Under the pieces are notes generated by a model, which did no database searches, was not told where the DNA came from, and saw only the letters and a list, made by a program, of their open reading frames with translations. The translations under genes and the position numbers were made by a program. From positions 1-64,000 of the forward strand of contig CAJQUW010003449.1 in assembly GCA_907163375.1 (NCBI GenBank): a DNA stretch of 64,000 nucleotides. The letters are read 5' to 3'. Shown here one piece after another: positions 54,424 through 64,000 of this stretch; within the stretch, counting starts at the first letter, position 1, and every line of letters starts with the position of its first letter. This stretch comes from Prostheceraeus crozeri (Eukaryota > Platyhelminthes > Polycladida > Euryleptidae).

Positions 54424-54530
54424 CTGAGAAGTGATCGTTTCATGATTCTATGTGTGCAATTCAGTCCAGCGTAGTGCCTGATTGAGAGCTGGCCGAAACA
54501 TGTCTCGCGCTCAATATGCGTTTCAAAAGG

Positions 54531-56130
54531 TAGCAGTGTTTCTTTTCATCTATAAATGCTGTAAGGGATCAATCTTCTTCCGTGACATATATGTATGTGA
54601 AGAGCGACGTCTTGACTGTATTAGCTAATGCTGGCTAACTGACACCTAGATACACTTCAAAAGTGAATAAACAGACATTTCTCTATTTTGTCATATCTCC
54701 GACTCGATGATTGTCGTATTCCTTTGAGGAATCGCATCCCGATGGTGTTTCATTCATAGTCATGCATATTATAAGTCACAATCCGACCACCAGCCTACTC
54801 CTTTACAGCATGCGACGTATGCGGACTGAAACCTGAGCGGCGATAATAAACAATAATTAATTGCTCAACTAGTGATTTGCAAGTTAAGACTTGAAGAAAA
54901 GCGGATAACTACCTCTAGTCTCATAATTTGGCTGCAAGCTTACAAACAAACTTACTATGGCTACAAGTGCAGTAAAACCGAAAAGTGAAAAGCGGTCACG
55001 GACTGGCTCGCCGATTGGTGTGCCCTTGACACGGCTCCTTCGATGATAAGTGCCTCTTCATCATTGTGTAAAAATCCCTGGGCGACCGCACAGAACCGGT
55101 GTTAGATAATTCAACGTAGCAAAGTGCGTCAAGGTAACAAAATTAACAAAAACTAGTGAGTTGTTTGCAAGGTAATTTCAATGGGTGAATCTTACTGTTT
55201 GAGATTTGTCAGCCTTACAGTGTTTCTGTGAGGTCGCCCCTGTTCCTAAGTATTTCATGTAGCAATAATGTCACTGCTGTTCTCTTCCTACTTCCAATTA
55301 CCTTCTTTTACCGTTGTACAGTTTGCATTTAGACATCTACATGTACGCATTACAGCATAAACCTGTATATGAGCATATGTGTGGAATTTCATCAATTTAG
55401 TGACTGTAAGAAGTCAATATCATAACTTGTATGTTCAAGCAAGAACAAGCAAAATGCTGTTGTGCAATCAATCAAAATTCTTTGTAAAATTCATGACACG
55501 TAATAATAATACATGGCAACAAAATTAATTGAGGCATCAAGAATTAATAGCAGCTTATGACTTACTGCTTTGATGTCTACAGTTTAGTCATTTTACTAAT
55601 GTGTTTGTAAAAAACAGTCTCTTGTGAATTATATCAAAGAATCTCACTTAACTTCCTCCTTATTTGCATACATCAAACATTTTAGAATAGGTGATAATGG
55701 ACAGATAATGCTCCAGGAAACACTTCTCAAATTTATAAGAATAATTTTCAACATGTTATGTAATCCCACAGCAATAAGAAATGATTTAAAATATACAGAG
55801 CAGGCTGAGATTAAGTCCGACTGCTCTGGATGTCTTTGAGCAAATGATGAAGAATTCATTTCAAATATAATAAATATACTCGCAGCTCTCAATTTTGTAA
55901 TTTAGGAAAATTTACTTATTTAATCACACAATTATTGCGCAATATTTGTGATGTTGTGCTAGAAAGAAAGTGTATCCGATTCTTTGAACCAGAAATGCAA
56001 CTCCCATGTAGCTGAGAATGGCCGAGCCCATTTAAATGCATTTTTATCAAAATTTGTGAATTCGGGTTGCGAGCACCGAATTGAAAACAATTAAACAAAG
56101 CATCTTTTCAGAATCACTAAATCTAGACTA
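54531..56130. other. No firm gene
   Basis: A short frame MATSAVKPKSEKRSRTGSPI... starts at 54958 and stops after 29 codons. A 72-codon frame at 55618-55839 follows an AG acceptor-like AAAAAACAG. Neither is recognised, and the second overlaps an equally long antisense frame. Confidence 0.35.
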
Positions 56131-56333
56131 CAGTGTTGGCCAAAGAGATCCGATACAGCCAATCCAAATTTCGTTACATACCAATCACATAAGAAAGTAA
56201 GTGAGGCTTCGTATGAAAAACATACCAGATCTCTGTAAGCATACGAGAATCTCGTATCAAATGTTAGTTTCAAATTGCATGTGATTTTGGTGTATATTTG
56301 TATGCAATTTTCGCATCCAGCGATTTACACTGC
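56131..56333. mobile_element. Short CACTGTAAA-family MITE
   Basis: The right end, reversed, reads AGTGTAAATCGCTGGATGCG then AAAATTGCATACAA. The left part contains TTACATACCAATCACATA. Both match the two ends of the 22.4-23.4 kb element, so this is an internally deleted copy of about 200 bp. Confidence 0.6.
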
Positions 56334-56345
56334 GCCAACTGCCAA

Positions 56346-56460
56346 GTGGTTGTAGCTCAGTTGGTAGAGCAGAGGTCAAGTTAGCCTTGGGTCGTAGACC
56401 CGAATCCTGCCAGCCCACATCTTTTGCATGGCTATTTGATCTATCGCTTATTTCATTTCA
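56346..56460 (+). repeat. tRNA-derived repeat, copy 3
   Basis: The tRNA-like core at 56346-56418 has an intact A box (TAGCTCAGTTGG) and a mutated T arm (GACCCGAATCC), then the family tail ACATCTTTTGCATGGC shared with copies 1 and 2 in the GPCR intron. It directly follows the CACTGTAAA MITE. Confidence 0.6.
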
Positions 56461-56722
56461 TTCTATTGGCTATAACCTCGGATTGCACCTGATGAATTTT
56501 TTGCAATTTGTTTGTCTCGACATTCGAGGCTGGCCTAACAATTCTTTAGCTTGTGATTTAATTGTTTCGATGAAATACAGACATTGTACACATTGATGAT
56601 GAAACGGAACCGAAAGGAAATCGAAGAGAAACATGATTACGACAAACGGCGAACGATGTGAGCAAAATAGAACTTGAGGTTTCTGTCGGGTATGACCACA
56701 GTATATGGCAACGACTAGGGGC

Positions 56723-57531
56723 CATAGAGTAAGTATATTCAGGTAGAGTGGTAACTCAGCATTTGTTAAATCCCCAATGTGTATACACCTTCAATTTCAG
56801 AAAATGAACTTGACACGAAATCCAGCACCACATGTGATATGGACGAATTTTTGCACTTTTGGAGTATACACGGATTTGACTTATTATGACAGCAATACAG
56901 AAGAAAGAGAAGTAATTTACAAATCCTCCATATCATTGACAACCTTGAGAGACAATAGTTCACTACATTAGCAATTCGATGGCTTACCATTGCTTTAAAG
57001 CTCATGCCTTACTATAATGAGATTATTTTCTTAAGTGTGATCATGTCACAAACTACCTGCCACGGAATTAAGAGCAAAAGCATCATTATAAAGAAAATGA
57101 TCTTTCAAAGGTGTAAATGGGTCAACATTACTATTCAGCATTATTCAGATTCAAGAAAAGACGCCTTGTGAATCATAAAATCATGTCGCTGAAAATTGAA
57201 TTAAAAACATGACATCTCAGCCAATTAAGAAGCTTTCAATAAGATCTCAACCTTTCCTTGAAGATATCCAGGGCCTTGCATTATAATGAAGCTCATGACA
57301 TTTCCTTATCATCAGCTTAGTTTCCACTTAATTATGATGATTGTTAGCAAATATCCATTCCTTTGATATCCAGCATGTTTCACACTATTTATAAAGGGGA
57401 CGCCATCTCGGTAATTTTTTGGACAGCAGGAACTTAATCTCCGCAAAAAACTGAATCTTTTAATATAAAAATTTTCACTGTATACTGATACTTGTTTGAG
57501 TCGACACTCTACGTTTTATACTTACTCTATG
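56723..57531 (+). mobile_element. hAT-type MITE, CATAGAGTA family, copy 4
   Basis: The ends CATAGAGTAAGTATATTCAG and (reversed) CATAGAGTAAGTATAAAACG are flanked by the exact octamer CTAGGGGC (56715-56722 and 57532-57539). It shows the uninterrupted family sequence at the site where copy 2 carries the PLE. The 79-codon minus frame inside has no domain. Confidence 0.9.
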
Positions 57532-57539
57532 CTAGGGGC

Positions 57540-58005
57540 TAAATATATTTTTTATATTTCTTTTCAAATATTTTAAACCAAGAATATCATATTTGCCGCA
57601 TAGGTTTCTTTCCAAGATTGTTTTTATTTCAGCTTTTTCGACCGCCACTTCTTTTCATTTGGACAAGGCCTTGTGTCGACAACCTCAAAAGCTGTTTCGA
57701 TTTCTGAAGTAAAGCACCTGTAATGTCGATTACATGATATATGCAATTTTAAAAAAAATTCTTTGCAGGCGCTATCTTCACCATAAATTTGAAAATCCGA
57801 AACACTGTTTGCTGGTTCATGACCTCGCTTGTTCTCTGAAGTGAACTACACCAAGATAAAATGCTGATGCATTGACGCAAGATAGTAACAAGAGCTAGTG
57901 AGTAAAGTTAAAGCTACGCAGAACGCAAGAATGATGACGTCTATTCTAGTGCATTCTAAAATGTCAGAAATCATAGAAAAGCTATTTTTTAGTTAACACT
58001 AAATT
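57540..58005. other. No supported gene
   Basis: AT-rich spacer between the MITE and the PLE fragment. Confidence 0.4.
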
Positions 58006-58019
58006 AAAGCAATAGGTAA

Positions 58020-58474
58020 GTTGGCCAAGCATGTACTGGACACTGGCCATCGAATTAATGTCGATTCGTTGACCATGGTCGATAGGGAGCCTGTCTGGAA
58101 GAAGAGAATTGTTAAGGAATCTTTGTGGACAAGTAAACTTCAGTCTTCGAATAAAACTAAGATTGATTTGAGTAGATTTTACGATAATGTCGTGTGGCTT
58201 GTTAATTTTGTCTTAATGTCAGTTTCAGCACTTTTAGCATCTTACTTTTGACCTTTATAGTGAGTAGTATCTTCTTGTATCTTATTCTGTTCTGATAATT
58301 AATTTTATGTTTAGTGAGATCTGATCATCTGTTGTCTGCATTGCTTCTGCATGATGAAATAAAGTCAGTTGCTTGAGGATGGCAGACGGCGTCTGTTGAA
58401 AGCGCTCGCAAAGAACCTTGGTGGTTTTCTTTTTGCTTTGGGTTACATCGACCCTTGGGATGTCCTCCGAGACA
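58020..58474 (+). mobile_element. 5'-truncated PLE with 14-bp target duplication
   Basis: An open frame of 76 codons (58021-58251) is the tail of a PLE nuclease: AKHVLDTGHRINVDSLTMVD, then REPVWKKRIVKESLWTSKL. The 3' UTR has the motif GCTTGAGGATGGCAGAC-GTCTGTTGAAAGC at 58371-58404. The sequence TAAAGCAATAGGTA precedes the insertion (58006-58019) and recurs at 58476-58489, consistent with a target duplication. No inverted 5' arm is present, unlike other copies. Confidence 0.75.
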
Positions 58475-58658
58475 ACTAAAGCAATAGGTAGCTTTCTTTC
58501 CACGATAATAAATAATAAATCAACTTCTATAGGGTTACCCAATAAGAACGGAAATTTTGTAGTTTAACCCTGGCGAAGTTTTCTGGCGAACACCGCTTAC
58601 GCTCTTCTGGCTACAATATGTTGTTGACCGACCTCGACCCCGTTTACATCAGAATACC

Positions 58659-60131
58659 ATGAATGTGAATCATGGTGGTGTGGCTATCGTCTCTACATCT
58701 GGTATTCGCCTTGATCGGCTACTTATTGGTTTCTCCCCCACGACGTTCGAGTTATTATGTGTTCGCATTTCGTCTGGATCTGCGACCTGTGTAATTGTCC
58801 TAGTTTATCGCACAGGTACAGTCACTTCAGTGTTCTTTGTGGAATCATCTCATGTTCTTGAACTTATATCCGACTCAGGAGAAACTGTTCTGGTAACTGG
58901 CGACTTCAACATTCACATGGAGTCTCTGAATAACTCGCACACTCGTCAGTTGAGCGACACATTCTCTTCTTATGGTTTTGTGTGCCTTGTTAATCAACCA
59001 ACTCACATCCATAATGGGATTATTGATCTTGTGTTCTCTCATCTTGACTCGCACTTCTCTCCCATTCAGATGTTTGATCCTGGTCTTTCTGATCATAAAC
59101 TTTTGAAATGGGAATCAAATCTTAAAAGACCACCTCCTGTCTACAAATCAATCTCCTACCGACCTTGGAACCAACTGATTATTCAAGATCTTCGGTCAGC
59201 CATCTCTCGGTCGGTGTTATGCAACTGCGAAGAATGGTGCGGACTCGATAGTGATGAGCTTGTTGAATTTTACGATACCACTATCAAACGGATCCTCGAT
59301 AATCTTGTTCCTTTACGTTCAGCCAAACTGAGACGTCGCAAATCTGATCCCTGGTTTGATCAGGAGTGCAAATTGGCCAAACGTCTTCTTTGGCGTGTGG
59401 AGCGACAGGCAAATGGTTCGAATGACGAATTTCTTCGTTTCGCATGGAATAGTTGCAAGAAGTACTATCGAAATATCCTTCGAAGCAAGCGTGAACTGTT
59501 CTGGTGTGACAAAATCAAATCAGAGTCTCACAACTCGGCACAGTTATGGCGTTCTTTGAACAACTTTCTTGGCCGTGACCGCTCTGCTGATAGTGCTCTC
59601 TTCACTGCTGATGACTTTCAAACTTTCTTCTCACAGAAGATCAATGACGTTCGATCCGCAACAAGTGATTCTGCTCCTCCATCATTCTCCGCTGTTCCAG
59701 CCTTTTGCCATCTCATTGAGTTTGAGCCTGTTACTCCAACTGCGGTTGCCTCTGTCATTCAGTCCATACCTAATAGACAGTCATCCCGTGATCCCATGCC
59801 TGTTCAGCACTTGAAGAACTGCATTGACTTGCTTTCCGCTTTTTTATGCCACTTGGTGAATTCGTCAATTACGAAAGGAATATTTCCATCTGATCTTGCA
59901 ACATCTTGTGTTACACCTGTCTTGAAGAAGTCTTGTGCAACAGACGACCAACTATCTTCCTATCGCCCTATCAGTAATTTGCCATTTCTGTCGAAGATAA
60001 TGGAACGAATTGTTCTAAAGCAATTGTTGTCCTTTCTTAACTCAGAAAATTTGATACACCATTCCAATCAGCCTACCGCGAGAATCACAGTACAGAAACT
60101 GTTATCCTCAAGCTCACCAGTGACATTCTAA
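58659..60131 (+). pseudogene. LINE frame 1: endonuclease and RT N-terminal half
   Basis: 490 codons. NHGGVAIVSTSGIRL and TVLVTGDFNIHMESLN (APE endonuclease Asp/Asn motif), IDLVFSHLDS and GLSDHKLL (SDH catalytic motif) are followed by SDPWFDQECKLAKRL (linker), SSRDPMPVQHLKNC and LSSYRPISNLPFLSKIMERI (RT motifs 1-2). The N-terminal endonuclease strands are missing. The frame is lost just before motif A, shifting to the next frame at 60132-60137. Confidence 0.85.
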
Positions 60132-60136
60132 CGTCG

Positions 60137-61294
60137 ATGGACAATGGGAAGATTACTCTATTTTCGTCCCTAGACTTGTCATCAGCTTTCGATTCCGTTC
60201 GACACAAAGTGCTTATTGATCGATTAGTCACATCATTTGGTTTGTCTGGAAATGTATCAAGATGGTTCGAGTCATATCTTCAGAACCGTCACCAATTCAT
60301 ACATTTCCGCGACACATTTTCTACTACGCAACCAGTTCATACAGGTATACCGCAGGGATCAGTACTCGGACCAATTCTCTTTTCATTGTACATCATGGAT
60401 GTCATTCCTCTAGTTCAGAGCTTCGGTCTGAAGGTGCATGTATTTGCAGATGTCATACAGGTATACGGTTCATGTGCTCCCAATAACTCGTCATCATTAT
60501 CTTCGACAGTGTCCTGTTGTATCTGTGCGCTGAAAGATTGGTTGAGGTCTAACGGCTTGCATCTGAATACTCAAAAGACAAAATTAATGTGGTTCGGTAC
60601 TCGTCAGCGTCTGAGTGATCAATGGAAAAGACAAATTCTTGTTGGGGATAAACTTCTTCAACCGGTCTCTGAACTTCGCTGTCTTGGTGTAGTGATGGAC
60701 TCAAGTCTCTCGTTTGCGTCCCATATCACAAAAATAGTCTCTTCGTGCTTTGGGAGTGTTCGGCAGTTTCGGTCAGTTCGTCGATCAATTACTGCTCCCC
60801 TCACGTCACTCCTTATGGTTGTCTTGGTTTTTTCAAAGTTGGAATATTGCATCTCCGTTCTTGCAGGCATTACAAATGAGCAGGCTTCCCGACTCCAAAG
60901 TGTCATCAACGCCGCTGCCCGACTCTTGCTCAACTTACCTCGGTCCGCTCACATTACCTCGCCACTTCGAGATCTTAACTGGCTATCCGTGAGACCTCGC
61001 ATCGATCTACGCATTGCCATACTTGCATATAAATGTCTCAACAATTGTGCTCCACCATACCTGTGTCAACTGATGGTCCCAACATCATCAGTGTCCAACC
61101 GCCGACATCCACGATCTGCTACCAAGAGCTCTGTCTGTATTCCACGACTTCGTCTAAAGACAGTCTCCAAGAAACATTTTTCTGCATCAGCCGCCCGAGT
61201 GTGGAATCGACTGCCCTTCTCAGTTACCTCCGCCGAGTACCAACGTTCTTTTAAGAAAGCTGCGAAGAACTTCTTTATGACTGACACACCTTGA
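60137..61294 (+). pseudogene. LINE frame 2: RT catalytic half
   Basis: 385 codons. SSLDLSSAFDSVRHKVL (motif A), GIPQGSVLGPILFSLYI (motif B), then VHVFADVIQVYGS (motif C, where the second Asp of the usual F/YADD is Val), LGVVMDSSLSF, and a C-terminal region with HITSPLRDLNWLSVRPRIDL and AARVWNRLPFSV, typical of CR1/L2 elements. It ends with TGA at 61294. The motif C change alone should abolish polymerase activity. Confidence 0.85.
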
Positions 61295-61420
61295 AGTATT
61301 ATTTTATTTATTTTGTTTTTTATCAAACTTTTATAAAGTGGCCTTGAAACTCTTTGTGATAATGCTGCTGATAATAATAAATCGTGATCAAATCAAATGT
61401 CCTTATCTATTGACTTTAAA

Positions 61421-64000
61421 TAGGATTCCAGTGCTTGAAGGTTTCAACCGCACACTATTTTGGCGACCGGGGTCGTGGTGTGTTGACCGAAATTTTCAGA
61501 AATTGGCAAATTAGTTAGCCAATTCTTTCGGCCGTTTTTATGCTGCATCAATTTTTTTCAGAATTCTTTCGATATCAACAGCAGTTTTAACAAACCGAAG
61601 ACGTTGTGGTTGGAAATAGAGTTCATAAAACTACTTTTTTGAAATTTTTTAAAATATACAGATCATGATATAATTGTTCTTTTTTGTGTATGATTTGTAC
61701 ATATTGTTATTCTTGTTTTTCTTAATACAATCATTTCACATGGTTTTTTATATGTCCAACCTATTGAATGAGTTATTAGCGTCATGGATAGTTTTAATAG
61801 ACATAATAAGAGAACCCTTATTGCAATTTCCAATGCACAAAAACAAAATACGCCACATCAACGATCTACATTTCCTTTCTTCGGATTTAGTATTTCTTCG
61901 ATCGGTCTACACGCATTCATCGAATTTCATTCTATCTGCTTTCCTTCTGCTGCAATGCTGAAGTTTTTTTGGAAAGTTTTTCTAAAATTTTTTATAGTGC
62001 TAAGTTGCCAACCGTGTCCCATCTGCCCCTAAACAAATTAAAACCACTGTCATCACGCTTATATTATATTGCCCAAAACTTCTCCAAAGAGTTGTATCTG
62101 GCGTTATTATCTTGCACTGACGTAGGATGCCCATCTCAATCTCTGTAGATGTCCACTGTCCCTGTCATCAAATAGTAGGGATTGAACATTCCATTCTATT
62201 CAAGTCGATTATTTCAACAAGAGAAATGAATTCCTACTTGGGCGGGGTTTGCTAGAATCTTTATTTCTACTATTTCAATAGCTCCGGTTTATTACAGGGT
62301 GAAACGCGTCTGCATCTCAACGATTGATGATTGATTGACAGGGAATAATCAAAGACCTCTTCAGTCTGCTTACTGAAATCTGCCCCGATTCGTTCTAATA
62401 CTATCAAAGCAGTATTCCGACTTGTTGTTAATTGTTGTGCTATGATCGCATGAGTTTAGGAGATGACTAAAGAATATTAATGAGAGAAATGTGATTTTGA
62501 TTTTATGCGCCGAAAGTACAGCACAACTTGCATTAAGGGCACTTACCCCTCATGAAATGATCTCAAAATGCCAATAAATACACATAAAAGTTGATACTGG
62601 GATAAATATGATATCTAAGTTTACAGCATTATTTATTGTATCCGAAGGTTAGATCAAATGACGCAAGAAGTTTCCAAAATGACATATTCTCAAAATAACA
62701 AAATACCTGTTTTAAAACACACAATGTTTTGGAATTATTAAAACCTGTACAGCTTCGGCAAATGCTGGAGAGTTTTGTAGCCCGCATTGGTGCAGACGCT
62801 CTTCTCATGAGAACTGGAACCGGGCCTCTTTATTCGGCCCAGGGCGGGTCCGTATCGACTCCAAAATATTAGGCACGGACCCGGCCCGGATGAATTTTGT
62901 ATCTGAGCCTGGATGAGAAATTTTATTGTTTTGAACACTATTATCCTTAATGAAAATATCAGTTATGTTACTTGAGTGTAATCGCCTTAAGAATCAATCT
63001 AAAAATCTAATTGTCAATAGCATGATCGAATGCTGTAGGGCCTATTTACCATCTGTAAGTAAATTGATAACTGTAGAGCAGAGTGTAGATAGATGAATTT
63101 TAAACATTGAATGCATAGTGAATTTTCATTTGTTCTACATATTGTACATGCATAGCGCGTTTGTCTATCACAGATTATCTGGATCGTAAGTTGCATTTAG
63201 GTTTATGAAAACAGGGAAAACGAAAGCACTGAAGACATGGAGTCAATTTGAAAAAGTGAAGTCATTATGCCGGTGTTTGTTTTATTATATTGCTTAGGAA
63301 CCATGATAAACCATCATGTGAAATTGATTCAGAGAATTTGAATGATCAATTGAGGAAGATATTTCTGACTTCAGATATAAAAAAACATCGGTCCGGACCC
63401 GCTTCCAGCTATGCTTCTGCTTGTCATATCCACCCAGCACCAAAAGTTATTTCAGAAACCATTTCAAATGACTTATTCATTTCACCAAATTGTGCCACAT
63501 GATTTGATTTCCGTAATAGCCTACAGGGTGATATTTGGAATGGGGCATTTGCCTTCTACACCTTTTTCACATGTATTATGAATTCTATGCGTTTGATTTC
63601 AGAAAACATTATTTCATTTTCAGAAGTATTACATAATTTTCAGACAACAATAATTGAATTTCCGAAATGTTATTTGGAATTCAGAAAATATCTGAACTCG
63701 TCACATGAGTTTTAGAAAACACAACTTGTATTTCAGATTCGTAAATTGTAATTTGAATTCATAATATGAAATGTATATAAAGCAAATTGTATTTCAGCAG
63801 AAAAATTTGTAATTTGGAAACGTAATTTGAATTTTAGAAGGCAGAGAGAACAATAATTTGAATATTGCATATTATAAAATGAATTTCAGAAGCAGCAGAT
63901 GTATTATGAAGAACGAAATTAGTAATACAGTTTATTCCTTTGAAATTCAGAAATCGTGAAATGTGTTTTAGAAATCGTAAAATGCATTTCACTTAATCAA
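61421..64000. other. No supported gene; degenerate AATTTCAGAA repeats at the right edge
   Basis: Frames up to 95 codons (61674-61961 plus) are hydrophobic or AT-driven and have no domain. 62800-62890 has a GC patch with GGCCC/GGGCC words. From about 63590 to 63970 phrases such as ATTTCAGAA and AATTTGAATT repeat in a loose period of roughly 30 bp. Confidence 0.45.

Larger units (their letters stand above)
50008..54530 (+). mobile_element. Near-complete Penelope-like element with inverted 5' arm
   Basis: The segment 50008-50325 is an inverted, diverged copy of 52846-53177 (nuclease end plus proximal 3' UTR), so the element starts with its own 3' end in reverse. Then come the RT N-region, RT core, GIY-YIG nuclease (pseudogene below) and a 3' UTR ending in the motif GCCTGATTGAGAGCTGGCCGAAAC at 54477-54500. 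Two hAT-type MITEs with perfect 8-bp duplications interrupt it at 50732-51574 and 53454-54423. Excluding them it is about 2.7 kb. It lies just outside the GPCR 5' end. Confidence 0.8.
58560..61420 (+). mobile_element. CR1/L2-group LINE, 5' truncated
   Basis: This non-LTR retrotransposon copy holds the endonuclease and RT of a second CR1-like family. It has a C-to-T-rich codon style unlike the 45-kb LINE. It begins inside the endonuclease domain and ends in a short AATAAT-bearing 3' region (61360-61380). The two long frames are described separately. Confidence 0.8.

Noticed and set aside
55618..55892. Possible exon (72 codons after an AAAAAACAG acceptor)
   Set aside because: The antisense strand is open for 82 codons over the same DNA, no donor or partner exon is found, and the peptide is not recognised.

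Overview
The window looks like nuclear DNA of a metazoan, probably a marine invertebrate. It is AT-rich with long introns, canonical GT-AG splice sites, animal-type transposons (Penelope-like, CR1-like, hAT, PIF/Harbinger and pogo), tRNA-derived short repeats and a frequent TAGGCCTA palindrome. The species cannot be fixed from sequence. An echinoderm or hemichordate flavour is only an impression from the repeats. There is no bacterial organisation: no operons, ribosome binding sites or dense coding.

The main host gene is a 430-residue, seven-transmembrane, GPR157/cAMP-receptor-like GPCR on the minus strand. Four exons (48792-48336, 37059-36854, 25049-24768, 21649-21302) join in frame across three GT-AG introns, so the gene covers about 27.5 kb and encloses most of the transposons between 21.6 and 48.3 kb. 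A second probable host gene is a small secreted cysteine-containing peptide precursor, also on the minus strand (11679-11299), with a signal peptide, a 57-nt intron and a dibasic site.

Layout. 1-2.07 kb: fragment of a Polinton/adintovirus-type protease, GC hairpins and a diverged minisatellite, abutting a truncated Harbinger transposase (2.04-4.39 kb, with a MADF-like exon on the opposite strand in its intron). 4.6-5.8 kb: two Penelope-like (PLE) ends. 8 kb: a perfect palindrome. 10.5-20.8 kb: hAT-type MITEs, one split by a PLE with inverted ends, plus the secreted peptide gene. 21.3-48.8 kb: the GPCR gene with intronic PLEs, a 3.75-kb pogo-type element split by a hAT MITE, long foldbacks, CR1-like LINEs, and tRNA-derived repeats. 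50-54.5 kb: an almost complete but dead PLE carrying two hAT insertions. 56-58.6 kb: more MITEs and a truncated PLE with target duplication. 58.6-61.4 kb: a second CR1-like LINE.

The most interesting pattern is a set of PLE insertions that share one architecture: a 3' end carrying a CTGA-hairpin-GAAA motif, and an inverted copy of that end at the 5' boundary, ranging from bare palindromes of about 170 bp to a 4.5-kb element. Nested insertions with clear target duplications allow relative dating of the hAT, pogo and PLE activity.
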